The notes below the pieces were generated by a model that saw only the letters and a program-made list of their open reading frames with translations, searched no databases and was not told the origin of the DNA. A DNA stretch of 64,000 nt from assembly GCF_000176155.1 (NCBI RefSeq), contig NZ_ACZO01000006.1:1488001-1552000 (forward strand). Direction: 5' to 3'. Shown here piece after piece: positions 44,996 through 54,287 of the stretch. Source of the DNA: Vibrio metschnikovii CIP 69.14. Its GTDB lineage: Bacteria > Pseudomonadota > Gammaproteobacteria > Enterobacterales > Vibrionaceae. Within the stretch, counting starts at the first letter, position 1, and every line of letters starts with the position of its first letter. A program made the translations under genes and the position numbers.

Positions 44996-45004
44996 TTCAG
45001 ACCA
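44996..45004. repeat. Target-site duplication, left copy
   Basis: TTCAGACCA, identical to the right copy at 46058-46066; 9 bp is the length expected for the IS903 group. Confidence 0.95.
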
Positions 45005-46057
45005 GGCTTTGTTGCTTAATTCAGAGAAAAGGCATACCAGCCCATAATGCTTCATTTTTAAACAACATACTGAGTTTCAGGCATACCTAGCCCCGTAAGC
45101 TTGTTCAGCGCTTTGATCATTGCGTAAGTCTCGCCAACCTGAGCGTTGTAATTTCTTAGGCTTAATTTCCCACCTAACAACTGTTTCACTCGATGCATGG
45201 CTGTCTCTGATAGAGAGCGCTTATGATAACCATACCGCTTTTTCCACTTTTTGTTTGAGCCGTAGAGCTTCTGACAACCTACCGCCAAATTGCGAGGATG
45301 TCCTTGCTCCCAGAAAGCTGCCCCTTCTCGTGGCGGGATGAGCGGAACTGCTCGCTTGATTCGTATAGCTTCATGGCAGCTTCTTGTGTCATAAGCTCCA
45401 TCACCTGATACTTCAATGATTTTACGACGTGTCTGCTTAAGTAAGTTGGGAAGCACTTCAGCATCGGTTACGTTAGAGAAACTCAGTTCTGCTGCGACTA
45501 TTTCGTGAGTGCTGGCATCTACTGCAATATGCAGTTTACGCCAAACTCTACGCTTCCCGTCAGTACCATGCTTCTTAACCTTCCATTCACCTTCGCCATA
45601 AACCTTGAGACCAGTGGAATCAATGGCTAGATGTTGTATCGCTCCTCTGGTTTTAGTTTTAAATGAAACATCAACTTCCTTAGCTCGACGACTTATGCAG
45701 GTGTAATGCGGACAAAATAGCGGGATATTAGCCAGTTTAAATACTGAGTCTATAAATCCTTGCAGCGCTCTCAATGGCATAGAGAATACTCGTTTCACCA
45801 TTAATGCAGTCGTAATGGCTAAATCACTGAATTGGCGTGGTCTACCACGCTTGCCTTGTTTGCTTTGCTTCCACTCAGCTATCGCTTCCTCATCAACCCA
45901 AAAGGTCAGTGAACCACGATTAATTAAGGCTTTATTGTACTGCTTCCAGTTGGTTGTTTTGTAACGAGGTTTAGGCATTAGGCTACGACGATTAATGGAT
46001 GTAGCCGATCAGATCGTAGCTTCTTGATTTAGTTCCATCGATTTAAGCAACAAAGCC
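45005..46057 (-). mobile_element. IS5-family (IS903 group) insertion sequence
   Basis: 1,053 bp with 18-bp terminal inverted repeats, GGCTTTGTTGCTTAATTC on the left and GGCTTTGTTGCTTAAATC on the right, one mismatch. The GGCTTTGTTG end is characteristic of IS903. Flanked by perfect 9-bp direct repeats and carrying one intact transposase gene, so the insertion looks recent. Confidence 0.95.
45058..45978 (-). CDS. IS903-type transposase
   Basis: 306-residue DDE transposase of the IS5 family. Catalytic regions: first Asp in HLAIDSTGLKVYGEGEW, second in VSGDGAYDTRSCHEAI, and the final motif YHKRSLSETAMHRVKQLLGG with Glu and the downstream basic residues. Full length, no frameshift. Same strand as the porin and exeM genes. 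Confidence 0.95.
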   Translation of the reverse strand: MPKPRYKTTNWKQYNKALINRGSLTFWVDEEAIAEWKQSKQGKRGRPRQFSDLAITTALMVKRVFSMPLRALQGFIDSVFKLANIPLFCPHYTCISRRAKEVDVSFKTKTRGAIQHLAIDSTGLKVYGEGEWKVKKHGTDGKRRVWRKLHIAVDASTHEIVAAELSFSNVTDAEVLPNLLKQTRRKIIEVSGDGAYDTRSCHEAIRIKRAVPLIPPREGAAFWEQGHPRNLAVGCQKLYGSNKKWKKRYGYHKRSLSETAMHRVKQLLGGKLSLRNYNAQVGETYAMIKALNKLTGLGMPETQYVV

Positions 46058-46066
46058 TTCAGACCA
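46058..46066. repeat. Target-site duplication, right copy
   Basis: TTCAGACCA, matching the left copy exactly. Confidence 0.95.
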
Positions 46067-46782
46067 AGTAAAAACTGTTCAGTGACCGCATAACGTAGCC
46101 CAATACCGTACAGTTTAAACAAACCATACTTAGACTCTCCAGCCGAGCCATTACGACGCTCTGCACCAAATACCATAGAGAATTCATCACCAAAGTAACC
46201 CACATAACCATTGGTGATATTACCTTGAGCTTGCCCCGATGAAGACTCACCTTTATAACTGTAAGAAACTCCTACGGCAAACTTCTGATAGTTACCTTCA
46301 TATTTAATGGTTTTAGCTTGGTCACCCGCTTCTCCCGTCTCAGCACCAGTATCAAAAGTTAAGTCACCATAAGCATCATAATCATCAAATGCGGTATCTG
46401 TTAAACCAAACTCCACATAGTGATAAGGGTTATATCGATAACCAAGCCAAGCTTTATCGATATGTAACACCATATCACCTGTACCACCACGCCAATTTTC
46501 ACGCTCGTAATCTAACTCTATACGGTAATCAAAAATGCCGACACGGCCTTTCGATCCAAACGTAGCAAACGTGTCATCAATAAAAGAGTCATCGGAGTGA
46601 TATTGTTTATATTTTGTTTTGTTACCAAAATAACCACCAACACCCACTTCACCAAACACATCCATATAATCACCATTATCCGCGGTATAAACACGAGCTG
46701 CATGGCCCGAAGCTGATAATGCTAAAAACACGGCGGACAGCGCTAAAGGTAACACTGATTTTCGAGAAACTAATACTCGCAT

Positions 46783-47195
46783 GCCATTTTCCTTGCTGTT
46801 GTTATATAGCCCATTTATAGTGAGGTAAGTCACTTAATCATTAAAATTATACATAAAGCAACATTATGATTTTGTGACATGGCACGCGATGAATTTATTG
46901 ATTTTAAGTAACTTTTCTATTGCTATAAAATAATCAATGTTAATACATAAGGTTACAAAAAAAACCGCCTTAAATAGCTTGAACAGGATTTGTTAAAGAT
47001 TTGAGTTAGCTCTCAAAATCACACTATTCCGTAACTAATCGCAAACGTTTGCCATTGATTGAATTGGTTTTTATCAAGGAAAAAACGAAAAAAGGAGAGT
47101 TTAGTTCAATCAATGAAACGAAGTTCAAATAAAAAGCCCCTAGGGATAAACCTAGGGGCTAAAGCATGAAGAGTAGAGGTTAACGAAAAACTCGT
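46783..47195. other. Region upstream of the split porin gene
   Basis: 413 bp of AT-rich sequence with no gene. It should hold the promoter of the porin-exeM unit; a TATAAA lies about 35 bp before the ATG. A lone ATGTCAC half-site is present but no full Pho box. The end nearest 47195 carries the chrR terminator. Confidence 0.55.
47131..47160 (-). terminator. Terminator of the sigma/ChrR operon
   Basis: Minus strand: 10-bp stem AGCCCCTAGG / CCTAGGGGCT with 6-nt loop, then TTTTATTT. Confidence 0.9.
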
Positions 47196-47864
47196 TTAGG
47201 GATACATGCCTTTACCAAATAAATTAAAGACTCGCGCTACACCTTGGGTGAAGATCATCGGTTCAGTGAGAATGGCTAAACATAAGCAATCTTGCCCCGC
47301 ATCGGTTTGTGGTGCGTGACAAATAGAAGCATCACGTTGGATAAAATCCCCCACCTCGTAATGGCCTTCTTCATCGCTAAATCCACCATGCAAAACCAAG
47401 GTAGATTCGATGCCTTTATGAGTATGTTGTGGCACACTCACTGCCTGATTAATGTACATTAAACTCATGCGCACTTTATCTTCACTATGTAAAGGAAGTG
47501 AATAAACCTTACCACCAAAATTGCGCCATTTAGTCTCGGCTGGGATCAAACGTCGCAGAGCAGCAGGAATCGCAATCGATTTACCATTAACCTCAATGGT
47601 CACCGGTAAAGATTCTGAGACCGATACTGGCGCACTTGGCACTGGGGTCGTAATAATCTCTGCCAGCATACCAGTCCAATCATCGGTCGATAACTCTTGC
47701 TCTAGCGCAGCCAGTTGCTCGCCTTGTTGCTCTTCAAATTGTTTGACCACTTGACGACAGTGAGCACACAACTCAAGATGAGTCGCCAGAGCGATTCCAT
47801 GACAAGCATCAACATTGCCTTTGGCATACGCTTCAAGTAATGATAATTCTGGATGATAACTCAT
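47196..47864 (-). CDS. chrR: ChrR-family anti-sigma factor
   Basis: Zinc-binding anti-sigma factor that holds its ECF sigma factor until singlet oxygen or related stress releases it. 222 residues: N-terminal ZAS domain with the HxxxCxxC motif (THLELCAHC), and C-terminal cupin domain (QHTHKGIESTLVLHGGFSDEEGHYEVGDF). The start overlaps the sigma gene by 4 bp (ATGA), the usual coupled arrangement. Confidence 0.92.
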   Translation of the reverse strand: MSYHPELSLLEAYAKGNVDACHGIALATHLELCAHCRQVVKQFEEQQGEQLAALEQELSTDDWTGMLAEIITTPVPSAPVSVSESLPVTIEVNGKSIAIPAALRRLIPAETKWRNFGGKVYSLPLHSEDKVRMSLMYINQAVSVPQHTHKGIESTLVLHGGFSDEEGHYEVGDFIQRDASICHAPQTDAGQDCLCLAILTEPMIFTQGVARVFNLFGKGMYP

Positions 47865-48445
47865 AACGGCTCCGCATCGATCGAGGTTCTTAGTTTTTCT
47901 ACAGCTAACCGTAGACGTGATTTGACGGTCCCAAGAGGAATATCAAACATTTCCGCGACTTGTTGGTGCGGTAAATCTTCTAAATACACAGCTCTTACGA
48001 CTTTTTGCTGTGATTCTGGTAGTAAATCAAGAAACTTAACCACTTGCTCTTTCAGTCTTTCATGCTCTGGCGAATAGTGGTCGATTAAATCTGGCGGACA
48101 ATAATCGGTTGGCCAAATATCATCAGCAAGCACGTGCAACTCCCTTCCCTTTTGCTTACGCATTAAGTCGTAGCAGAGGTTACGTGCAATCGTGTAGACC
48201 CATGTTGACAGAGAGCTTTTCTGACTATCGAACAAATGCGATTTTTGCCATAACGCCGCCATCGTTTCTTGAACAATTTCCATCGCAACCTGCTCATTGC
48301 CTAACTGCTTAATCACAAACTGTTTAAGACGGGGAGAAAAAAAGTGGAACACGACACCAAAAGCGGCTTTATCCTGTTGCTGCACTTTTTCCATACAATC
48401 AGCCCAATCATCACGGGTAAAGGTTTGTGGATTTTGACTCGTCAT
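47861..48445 (-). CDS. ECF sigma factor (ChrR-controlled RpoE type)
   Basis: Group IV sigma-70 factor. The start at 48445 (MTSQNPQTFTRDDWADCM) gives 194 residues; the open frame extends 15 codons upstream without a good ribosome site. Region 2 is around AMEIVQETMAALWQKS...LSTWVYTIARNLCYDLMRKQKG, region 4 around VYLEDLPHQQVAEMFDIPLGTVKSRLRLAVEKLR. Partner of the ChrR-type anti-sigma factor. Photooxidative-stress genes often in this regulon (phr, cfa) are not adjacent here. Confidence 0.92.
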   Translation of the reverse strand: MTSQNPQTFTRDDWADCMEKVQQQDKAAFGVVFHFFSPRLKQFVIKQLGNEQVAMEIVQETMAALWQKSHLFDSQKSSLSTWVYTIARNLCYDLMRKQKGRELHVLADDIWPTDYCPPDLIDHYSPEHERLKEQVVKFLDLLPESQQKVVRAVYLEDLPHQQVAEMFDIPLGTVKSRLRLAVEKLRTSIDAEPL

Positions 48446-48696
48446 AGGATACCTGTCCTTGCAAAACCTCGGCTTGAGATTTCTCCCCAATCACTCATAT
48501 TACGTAAGTAAAGTCATCGTGGATCACTGACTGAGTAATGATGGAGATTTCAATACCTAGAGAAAGATTCATTATATACCCAAATGGCTGAGACAGGCAG
48601 AGTAGACTCGTGTTTGTCCTATGCGACTCTTATCCCTAAAAAGTTAAACGTGATTATTAAATCATCCACACAATAAAAGAAAGCGATAGCTTCACA

Positions 48697-49290
48697 CTAT
48701 CCCTGACCAGAACAATCATCATAGATTTCAATCGTCTGTGTAAGAAAAGACAATGCCGGATAACAGCTCTCATGATCGACCAAGCCCTCCCACTGAGCTT
48801 TTGATAAGGGGAGAATCTCCAACCAACGCTGAGCGACCCAACTCGCATCATCAAAAAAACGATGTGAATACAGTTGCCCCACTTGCGGAAACTGTTGGTA
48901 AATTTGCTGTAACTGCTCACTCAATAATAAGTGGTGGTCAGACAAAGGTGTGGTGGGCCAGTTAGTTAACCAACGGACGGTAGCTTTGCGTAACCCATCC
49001 GATTCACTGCGTACTTGTTCAATAAAAAAACGTTTAATGCCAACAACGGTGACCCCTAATAAACCATCGTCTACGGTTTCAAAATCAACAATCTTAACCC
49101 AAGTACCGAGGTACGAAAGCTGGTGACGTTTGTCTGCAGATTTATTATCCAATAAACAGACACCAAATCCGCTATTGGCTTTGCTGCATTCCGCAATCAT
49201 TCGTTTGTATCTAGGTTCAAAAATGCGTAACTTCATTTTACCTTCCGGCAGTACAACCGAACTCAATGGAAAAAGCATAATTTCTTGCAT
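48697..49290 (-). CDS. Lon N-terminal-like substrate-binding domain protein
   Basis: 197-residue cytosolic protein consisting of a LonN (PUA-like plus helical) domain: LFPLSSVVLPEGKMKLRIFEPRYKRMI, GFGVCLLD, GLLGVTVVGIKRFFI. There is no AAA+ or Ser-Lys protease part, so it is not Lon. Function of such stand-alone proteins is unknown. GGGAGGA precedes the ATG. Divergent from ompK. Confidence 0.88.
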   Translation of the reverse strand: MQEIMLFPLSSVVLPEGKMKLRIFEPRYKRMIAECSKANSGFGVCLLDNKSADKRHQLSYLGTWVKIVDFETVDDGLLGVTVVGIKRFFIEQVRSESDGLRKATVRWLTNWPTTPLSDHHLLLSEQLQQIYQQFPQVGQLYSHRFFDDASWVAQRWLEILPLSKAQWEGLVDHESCYPALSFLTQTIEIYDDCSGQG

Positions 49291-49473
49291 TATTCCTCCC
49301 TCTATTTTTACTGATGCTTCTCCTGTTTACGAAATAGACAGTTAAGGGATCACTTACCGACTTTGTTGCTTTTGTGAGTGGTTTAATCCTTCCGATAATA
49401 ACAAGCCAAGATCGCATTAATAATGCAAAAAAAATGAAAAAACACATTCTGGTTAATAAAAAAAAAACAAAAT

Positions 49474-49495
49474 AGTGTGACAGAAGTCAACATAA
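49474..49495. promoter_or_regulatory. Possible CRP site upstream of ompK
   Basis: TGTGA-CAGAAG-TCAAC fits the CRP core (TGTGA-N6-TCACA) in 8 of 10 bases, with an AT-rich flank. CRP control would suit a nucleoside channel (Tsx in E. coli is CRP/CytR regulated). It lies about 120 bp before the ompK ATG. The rest of the 320-bp gap shows no other element. Confidence 0.45.
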
Positions 49496-49611
49496 CTGAG
49501 TTTTTCGCACTTTATTTCACTTTTAATTAAGAGATATATCGCTATTATGCCCAGCAATTAGCAAGGACAACATTCAGCCTTGTAAGTTCACTCAACAAAG
49601 AGAGTTCCCCT

Positions 49612-50415
49612 ATGCGTAAATCACTTTTAGCTCTTGGCCTCATGGCTGCTACTTCTGCTCCTGTTATTGCTGCTGACTATTCTGACGGCGATATTCATAA
49701 AAACGATTATAAATGGATGCAGTTTAACTTGATGGGGGCATTCGACGAACTGCCAGGCAAATCAAGCCACGATTACTTAGAGATGGAATTTGGTGGTCGC
49801 TCAGGTATTTTTGACCTGTATGGTTATGTCGACGTATTCAATCTTGCTAGTAAATCAAACAGCGATAAAGCTGGCGCTCCAAAAATCTTTATGAAATTTG
49901 CGCCACGTATGTCTCTCGATGGATTAGCGGGTAAAGATCTCTCTTTTGGCCCAGTACAAGAGCTTTACATTGCTTCTCTATTTGAATGGGATGGAACTGA
50001 TTACAAAACTAATCAATACTCTGTAAATAACCAAAAAATCGGTCTTGGTTCTGATGTGATGGTGCCATGGCTAGGTAAAGTTGGCGTTAACCTTTATGCA
50101 ACTTATCAAGGTAATCAAAAAGATTGGAACGGTTTCCAAATTTCAACTAACTGGTTTAAACCTTTCTACTTTTTTGAAAATGGCTCATTTGTCTCTTACC
50201 AAGGTTACATTGATTACCAATTTGGCATGAAAGAGGAATATTCATCTTCAAGCAATGGTGGAGCAATGTTTAACGGTATTTACTGGCATTCCGATCGCTT
50301 CGCGGTTGGTTATGGTTTGAAAGGCTATAAAGATGTTTACGGTCTAAAAGACGGTGGAAACGCAGGAAAAACCACTGGCTTTGGCCACTACGTAGCCGTG
50401 ACCTACAAATTCTAA
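49612..50415 (+). CDS. ompK: Outer membrane nucleoside-specific channel OmpK
   Basis: Beta-barrel of the Tsx/OmpK family that lets nucleosides through the outer membrane; OmpK is also the receptor of vibriophage KVP40. 267 residues with signal peptide (MRKSLLALGLMAATSAPVIAA), then ADYSDGDIHKNDYKWMQFNLMGAFDELPG, a family hallmark, and terminal AVTYKF with Phe last. GAGAG ribosome site. Single gene with its own terminator. Confidence 0.93.
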   Translation: MRKSLLALGLMAATSAPVIAADYSDGDIHKNDYKWMQFNLMGAFDELPGKSSHDYLEMEFGGRSGIFDLYGYVDVFNLASKSNSDKAGAPKIFMKFAPRMSLDGLAGKDLSFGPVQELYIASLFEWDGTDYKTNQYSVNNQKIGLGSDVMVPWLGKVGVNLYATYQGNQKDWNGFQISTNWFKPFYFFENGSFVSYQGYIDYQFGMKEEYSSSSNGGAMFNGIYWHSDRFAVGYGLKGYKDVYGLKDGGNAGKTTGFGHYVAVTYKF

Positions 50416-50441
50416 TCGTTTTTTATTCAATATCGTATATA

Positions 50442-50469
50442 GGGAGAAGCATTAGCTTCTCCCTTTTTT
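50442..50469 (+). terminator. Terminator of ompK
   Basis: 9-bp stem GGGAGAAGC / GCTTCTCCC, ATTA loop, then six T. Confidence 0.93.
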
Positions 50470-50512
50470 CATTGAGTCGTACTGATTTTTTTGACGGTAT
50501 CTAGCAAAAAAT

Positions 50513-50545
50513 AAAAAGCGGTCCTTCATCTAAAGAACCGCTTTA
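50513..50545 (-). terminator. Terminator of the nucleotidase gene
   Basis: Minus strand AAAGCGGT / ACCGCTTT stem with a long loop, then TTTTTATTTT; 35 bp after the stop codon. Confidence 0.75.
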
Positions 50546-50579
50546 ATAATCACAAATTTTTGCTTAACCAAGATAACGA

Positions 50580-52571
50580 TTAATTAACTCGATTCAACGT
50601 CACTACTGGGTAATCCAACGCTTCCAATACAGGTTGTTGTTCTGCGATATACTTAACCACAGCACGCGCATCAGTATTACACACTACATTATCCGCCTTA
50701 CAATTGAGTTCATTGCCTTGATAGCGTACTTGATAACGCCCAGCGGCTTCTTCAATGTGACTGACTGGGAAAGCGGTCAAATTACCATCGACATAAGCAA
50801 AATCGACTCGACCAGATTGCTCTTTTTGTGCTTCAAATAATGGTGTCCAACCATCATTACCGGTCGCGTTGTAGCTATTCATCGCCACATTGTAGATTTT
50901 ATTATCCTCTAATGGGCTCCAGATTGGCTCATTCAATGTACCGGTATTAACTTCAATTAAACTGAGAGTCCCTGCTTGGTGTTGAACGGTTTCATCAAAC
51001 ACATAACGCAAGTTACCCCCATACGGGAATTTCCCTGCATGAGCGGTAGGCGGCAACGTTTCACTGACGGTTTTCGCGATCAACGCTTTAATTACCGAAC
51101 CTTTCACTGGCACAATCGACATAAAGTTAGCAAAAGGCAACATTTCTAACGTCACGTCCCCTTCACGGTATTCCCCTTCAGCAATATTGGTGCGAATGCC
51201 ACCGGCTCCGGTCAGTGCAAAGTCGGCTTTCATTCCTGTCAATCGCACGACTTCATCGCTCGCCGCCCAATAATATTGTCCCAATGCGACAATCGGTGCG
51301 ACTCGCGAGCCGTGTTGATCAGAGTTATTATCGCCTGGTCGACGAGCATGGCGAATTTCCTGTGGCACATTGGCGATCACATCACCATACGCTTTCTCAA
51401 CCGCAGGCTTGTATTGTCTATCGATATGAGCACGCAATGCGGCTTCTTCGGCGGCTACTGCAATGTTACGCTGACGCTCAATAAAACGGAGGGCTTTACT
51501 GCGTTCATCGTCGCTAAAGACACTCTCTTGCTGACGATTAGCTTGATGATAAAACTCGTCGTTGGTCAGCAAAGTATTATGGCCAGCACACGAAATCAGT
51601 TCGCCGTCACTATCAAACGCGACCGTCGTTTTACCAATCGCTTGAGCAAACTCTCCGGCTTGAACGACACAAGTTCTACTGGTGCCATTCGGGTTAGTGA
51701 CTAACTGAGCATAAATACCGTTATTGCCCAAACCTAGATTGGTAAAATCACCCAACAGTGAGTGAGAGTGACCACCAACAATCAAATCAATCCCATTCAC
51801 TTTACTGGCAATGTCTAAATCAATCGCATTACCGACGTGGGTGACGGCAATGATGTTCTTAATACCCAGTGCTTGCAGTTCATCAACGGTCGCTTGCGCA
51901 GATTTAACCATATCAAAAAATTGAACGTCTCCAGTATTCGGAGCAATATTAGGCATATCATCCAATGCCAATCCGAAAACCCCTACCAACGGCTTATCGG
52001 TTGGTAATTGGCTCATATCATCAAAACGCTGTTTCGTATAACCATCGAACGCGTACACGACATAAGGTTTTAGATTGGTTTGATCTTTTAAATCTTTATC
52101 TAAACTAGTATCAATATTGGCAGCAAGAACGGGAAAGTTGATCCGATCTAAAAATGCATTCAGTTTTTGGTTATTTAAATCAAATTCATGGTTACCTAGC
52201 GCCATAGCGTCGATACCCATTCGGCTCAGAATATCCGCATTCATCAGCCCTTCATTCAATTTAAAGTACGCGCTACCCTGCCACGCATCACCGCCATGTA
52301 AAAACAGCATGCTTTGATTGTTTTTTTCAGCTTGTTCACGGTAGGTATTGGCTTTGGATAAAATGCGTGGATGGCCGCCAAATTCGTTGTACACACGCTG
52401 TTTATTGATATAAAAGCTTGAACGAACCGCATCAAAACTGGAGTGGGTATCATTAATATGGGCAATAGTCAGTTCAAAGGCCGCTTGTTCGGCACTCTCT
52501 TTATCTGTTTGACTGCATCCTAATAACGCCAGAGTGATAGTACTGGCGAGTATGGCATATTTAAATTGCAT
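50580..52571 (-). CDS. 5'-nucleotidase / UshA-family metallophosphatase lipoprotein
   Basis: Surface or periplasmic enzyme expected to strip phosphate from nucleotides. 663 residues, about 100 longer than UshA or NutA. Lipobox LLGCS near residue 19. N-terminal two-metal domain: IAHINDTHSS, LHGGDAWQG, ALGNHEFD, VTHVGN and VGGHSHS. A charged helical segment of about 60 residues (SDDERSKALRFIERQRN...) precedes the C-terminal substrate domain (TGAGGIRTNIAEGEYREGDV, YNATGNDGWTPL). AAGGAAATA lies upstream. It could be a NutA-like nucleotidase; exact substrates cannot be told. Confidence 0.88.
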   Translation of the reverse strand: MQFKYAILASTITLALLGCSQTDKESAEQAAFELTIAHINDTHSSFDAVRSSFYINKQRVYNEFGGHPRILSKANTYREQAEKNNQSMLFLHGGDAWQGSAYFKLNEGLMNADILSRMGIDAMALGNHEFDLNNQKLNAFLDRINFPVLAANIDTSLDKDLKDQTNLKPYVVYAFDGYTKQRFDDMSQLPTDKPLVGVFGLALDDMPNIAPNTGDVQFFDMVKSAQATVDELQALGIKNIIAVTHVGNAIDLDIASKVNGIDLIVGGHSHSLLGDFTNLGLGNNGIYAQLVTNPNGTSRTCVVQAGEFAQAIGKTTVAFDSDGELISCAGHNTLLTNDEFYHQANRQQESVFSDDERSKALRFIERQRNIAVAAEEAALRAHIDRQYKPAVEKAYGDVIANVPQEIRHARRPGDNNSDQHGSRVAPIVALGQYYWAASDEVVRLTGMKADFALTGAGGIRTNIAEGEYREGDVTLEMLPFANFMSIVPVKGSVIKALIAKTVSETLPPTAHAGKFPYGGNLRYVFDETVQHQAGTLSLIEVNTGTLNEPIWSPLEDNKIYNVAMNSYNATGNDGWTPLFEAQKEQSGRVDFAYVDGNLTAFPVSHIEEAAGRYQVRYQGNELNCKADNVVCNTDARAVVKYIAEQQPVLEALDYPVVTLNRVN

Positions 52572-52798
52572 AAACTTATTTCCTTATTTCGCTTAAAGTC
52601 ACAGAGCCGCTGTAATTTACCGGAAAAAACATTAAAATTCCGTGATATCACAGAGATTATTTAGCTCAACCATTCTATTCAAGGTTTGAATAAATGATTA
52701 ATTGGCTCACTAGCGCTGCTTGCCGATTCGTTTTTTATCGCCATCATCGGCTACTATAAGCAAACAAGCATCATCCGCCCTAACTACAGGTAAACTTG

Positions 52799-53686
52799 AT
52801 GAATATCGTTATATTAGGCCCTGGTGCAATCGGACGTTTATGGGCTTATCAATTATATAAAGCTGGCCACCAAGTCGCCTTATGGGGAACCCAGCCAGCG
52901 GGAGAGCGTTGCCTTATTCTGGATGATCTAGCGCCGATCACTCTCGCTTATAATCAACCAGCGACTCTTGAACAGGCTGACTTACTGCTCGTTTGTGTTA
53001 AAGCGTGGCAAGTAGAAACCGCCTTGCTTCCTTTGCTCGATAAGCTTGCTCCACAAACCATATTACTGTTTATTCATAATGGGATGGGGGCACTCGACAC
53101 ACTCACAGAGCCGCTCTCTGATTACCCACTATTGATGGCAACCACCACTCATGGGGCGTTAAAACAAGGCGCACATCATGTTATGCACACCGGACAAGGC
53201 ACCACCCAATTAGGCGCCGTCAACGCTCAAGGCGAGCGCTGTGATTTTTTGGTTGATGTCTTCAACCATGCCTTACCCCACGTTTTATGGACAGACAATA
53301 TTCGCTATGCCTTATGGCACAAGCTAGCAATTAACTGCGCGATTAATCCACTCACAGCAATAGAGAACTGTCGCAATGGGCAGTTAGCGGACGCTAACTA
53401 TCGACCATTACTCAATCAGTTAATTAATGAACTGGTGAGCGTTATGCGAGCCGAACAAGTGCCAATCGAGCCACAACAACTCACCGAATCTATTGATCGC
53501 GTTATTGAGGCAACAAGTCAAAATTACTCATCAATGCAGCAAGATGTTGCCCAGCAAAGGCCAACCGAGATAGACTTTATTACTGGTTATGTCATAAAAA
53601 AAGCGGCTCAACACAGTTTAGCCGTACCAGTCAACCAGAGCCTTTATCAACATATTCATTCACTACAACAACGTTGGATACCTTAA
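52799..53686 (+). CDS. panE: 2-dehydropantoate 2-reductase
   Basis: NADPH-dependent ketopantoate reductase of pantothenate synthesis. 295 residues from the ATG at 52799. Rossmann motif ILGPGAIGRLWA at the N-terminus; the catalytic Lys is in WHKLAINCAINPLTA and substrate residues in the C-terminal helical domain (PTEIDFITGYVIKKA). Its stop overlaps the yajL start (TAATG). Divergent from the nucleotidase gene. Confidence 0.94.
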   Translation: MNIVILGPGAIGRLWAYQLYKAGHQVALWGTQPAGERCLILDDLAPITLAYNQPATLEQADLLLVCVKAWQVETALLPLLDKLAPQTILLFIHNGMGALDTLTEPLSDYPLLMATTTHGALKQGAHHVMHTGQGTTQLGAVNAQGERCDFLVDVFNHALPHVLWTDNIRYALWHKLAINCAINPLTAIENCRNGQLADANYRPLLNQLINELVSVMRAEQVPIEPQQLTESIDRVIEATSQNYSSMQQDVAQQRPTEIDFITGYVIKKAAQHSLAVPVNQSLYQHIHSLQQRWIP

Positions 53687-54285
53687 TGACCAAACGTATA
53701 TTAGTTCCTATCGCTCCCGGAACCGAAGAAATGGAAGCAATAACGATTATTGATATTTTGGTTCGAGCCAACTATGAAGTGGTCGTTGCCAGTGCCGATT
53801 TTTCTGGCCAATTGACAATGAAAGCCTCACGCGGCGTGACCTTAACCGCTGATTGTAAGTTAGTGGATGTGGCGGATGAAGAATTTGCAGCGGTGGTATT
53901 ACCGGGCGGCATTGGCGGAGCGGAGGTATTTCGCGACAGTACCTTACTGGTGGAAATCGTCAAACAGCAGAAATACGATGGCCGTTTAGTCGCGGCGATT
54001 TGTGCAACCCCTGCCGTGGTGTTAGAACATCACCAACTCTATCCAAAGGCGATCATGACTTGTCATCCCAGCTTACAAGAACGTATCCCAGAGCAACGCT
54101 GGCGCAATCGTCGTGTCACCTTTGATGTTAATCACAATCTCTTAACCAGCCAAGGGCCAGGCACAGCACTGGAGTTTGCGATTGAAATTATTGCTCAACT
54201 TTCAGGCAAACAACGAGCTAAAGAGGTTGTGCTCCCCCTGATCCCACTGCCGCAATTGCATTATGATAAACAGGAAGAAGCGTAG
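53686..54285 (+). CDS. yajL: DJ-1/PfpI family protein YajL
   Basis: DJ-1 superfamily protein involved in protein repair or chaperoning under oxidative and carbonyl stress. The start at 53686 (MTKRILVPIAPGTEEME) gives 199 residues. The reactive Cys is in VAAICATPAVVLEHH at the nucleophile elbow, with Glu in the GTEEME segment. Shares one base with the panE stop codon. Convergent with csdE, only 2 bp between stops. Confidence 0.94.
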   Translation: MTKRILVPIAPGTEEMEAITIIDILVRANYEVVVASADFSGQLTMKASRGVTLTADCKLVDVADEEFAAVVLPGGIGGAEVFRDSTLLVEIVKQQKYDGRLVAAICATPAVVLEHHQLYPKAIMTCHPSLQERIPEQRWRNRRVTFDVNHNLLTSQGPGTALEFAIEIIAQLSGKQRAKEVVLPLIPLPQLHYDKQEEA

Positions 54286-54287
54286 CC

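Larger units (their letters stand above)
44626..46782 (-). pseudogene. Porin-like outer membrane protein gene interrupted by IS903-type element
   Basis: Removing the IS and one 9-bp repeat restores a single 364-codon frame (46782-46058 joined to 44995-44626), start ATG at 46782 with AAGGA upstream. The product has a signal peptide (PLALSAVFLALSASGHA), mature start ARVYTADNGDYMDVFGEVGVGG resembling general porins, many alternating aromatic strands and a terminal Phe (VYAKAKVFF), all typical of beta-barrels. I cannot name the family. As it stands, translation from the start runs 16 residues into the IS and stops at 46009, about 257 residues, lacking the last strands. exeM lies 30 bp downstream and probably shares its transcript. 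Confidence 0.85.

Noticed and set aside
46860..46890. ATGTCAC motif upstream of the porin gene, considered as a Pho box
   Set aside because: Only one half-site is present; the second repeat does not match.
52655..52664. GTGATATCAC palindrome upstream of the nucleotidase gene, considered as a CRP site; position approximate
   Set aside because: The spacer between TGTGA and TCACG is too short for CRP and no other known regulator fits clearly.
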